Source of the DNA: an uncultured Eggerthellaceae bacterium
GTDB taxonomy: Bacteria > Actinomycetota > Coriobacteriia > Coriobacteriales > Eggerthellaceae
Direction of reading: 5' to 3'
DNA length: 5,151 bases
Assembly: GCA_958454405.1 (NCBI GenBank)
Contig: CAUEBO010000108.1
Location: forward strand, 1 to 5,151
Below are positions 5,095 to 5,151 of this stretch, piece by piece (within the stretch, counting starts at the first letter, position 1; each line of letters opens with the position of its first letter). The notes beneath the pieces were generated by a model. That model was given only the letters and a program-made list of their open reading frames with translations, had not been told where the DNA came from and searched no databases. Position numbers and translations under genes: made by a program.

Positions 5095-5151
5095 ATGCCC
5101 GAAGCAATCTGGCTTCTGATCGGGGCCGTCGCAGGCATCGCCCTCGGCTTC
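5095..5151 (+). CDS. rny: Probable ribonuclease Y, N-terminal fragment (runs off the window)
   Basis: Nineteen codons are visible: MPEAIWLLIGAVAGIALGF, a single hydrophobic segment at the extreme N-terminus. RNase Y is a membrane-anchored endonuclease that starts mRNA decay. Its usual form is about 510-520 residues with one N-terminal transmembrane helix, then a long coiled coil, a KH domain and an HD domain. Only the anchor is visible here, so identification rests on this short helix and on the frequent recA-(recX)-rny gene order. ATG 5095 has a strong ribosome binding site (AAAGGGGGAG, 5082-5091). The frame stays open upstream to 4939, but candidate starts such as ATG 5038 lack a binding site and would put a polar tail before the membrane helix. 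I find no convincing promoter between the terminator and this start. Another membrane protein is possible. Confidence 0.55.
   Translation, partial: MPEAIWLLIGAVAGIALGF

Noticed and set aside
5051..5119. A 22-codon frame from ATG 5051 ending inside rny.
   Set aside because: No ribosome binding site, overlaps the better-supported rny start in another frame, and has no recognisable product.

Overview
The window is a GC-rich bacterial housekeeping segment with all genes on the + strand: yajQ (3' end), rimO, a pgsA-cinA fusion, recA, recX, and the start of what is probably rny (RNase Y). Strong G/C preference at third codon positions, the Gram-positive type LexA box in front of recA, the two-domain RecX next to RecA, and the rimO-pgsA-cinA-recA-recX-rny gene order suggest a high-GC Gram-positive. 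A member of Coriobacteriia (Eggerthella-like) is my best guess. This placement is inferred from gene order and protein character; no search was run.

Layout. Bases 1-232 are the end of YajQ. After a 14-base gap comes RimO (247-1614), the ribosomal protein S12 methylthiotransferase. Next, starting 5 bases after the rimO stop, is one uninterrupted 412-codon frame (1620-2858). Its first half is a complete six-helix phosphatidylglycerolphosphate synthase (PgsA) and its second half a complete CinA C-terminal/PncC-type NMN deamidase domain, joined by a charged, Ala/Gly-rich linker. These three genes read as one operon. The gap 2859-3081 holds a GC-rich hairpin, possibly ending the first operon, and then a sharp recA promoter with a near-perfect LexA box filling the space between -35 and -10. 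RecA (3082-4140) is followed after 4 bases by RecX (4145-4867), whose 5' coding part holds two strong stem-loops that could set the RecA:RecX ratio.

The gap 4868-5094 is much more AT-rich than the genes. It contains a good sigma70-type promoter, about 85 bases of transcript that can fold into several helices, and an intrinsic terminator. The terminator lies only 57 bases upstream of the probable rny start, with no convincing promoter in between. This looks either like a terminator-controlled leader of rny or like a small independent RNA.

How the genes work together: rimO and yajQ relate to translation and nucleotide binding. PgsA makes the phosphatidylglycerol precursor, and the CinA domain salvages NMN, a by-product of NAD-dependent DNA ligase. 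RecA and RecX drive and restrain recombination and the SOS response. RNase Y starts mRNA decay at the membrane. I see no mobile element, CRISPR array, tRNA or rRNA. The two most interesting points are the PgsA-CinA fusion and the structured RNA in front of rny.
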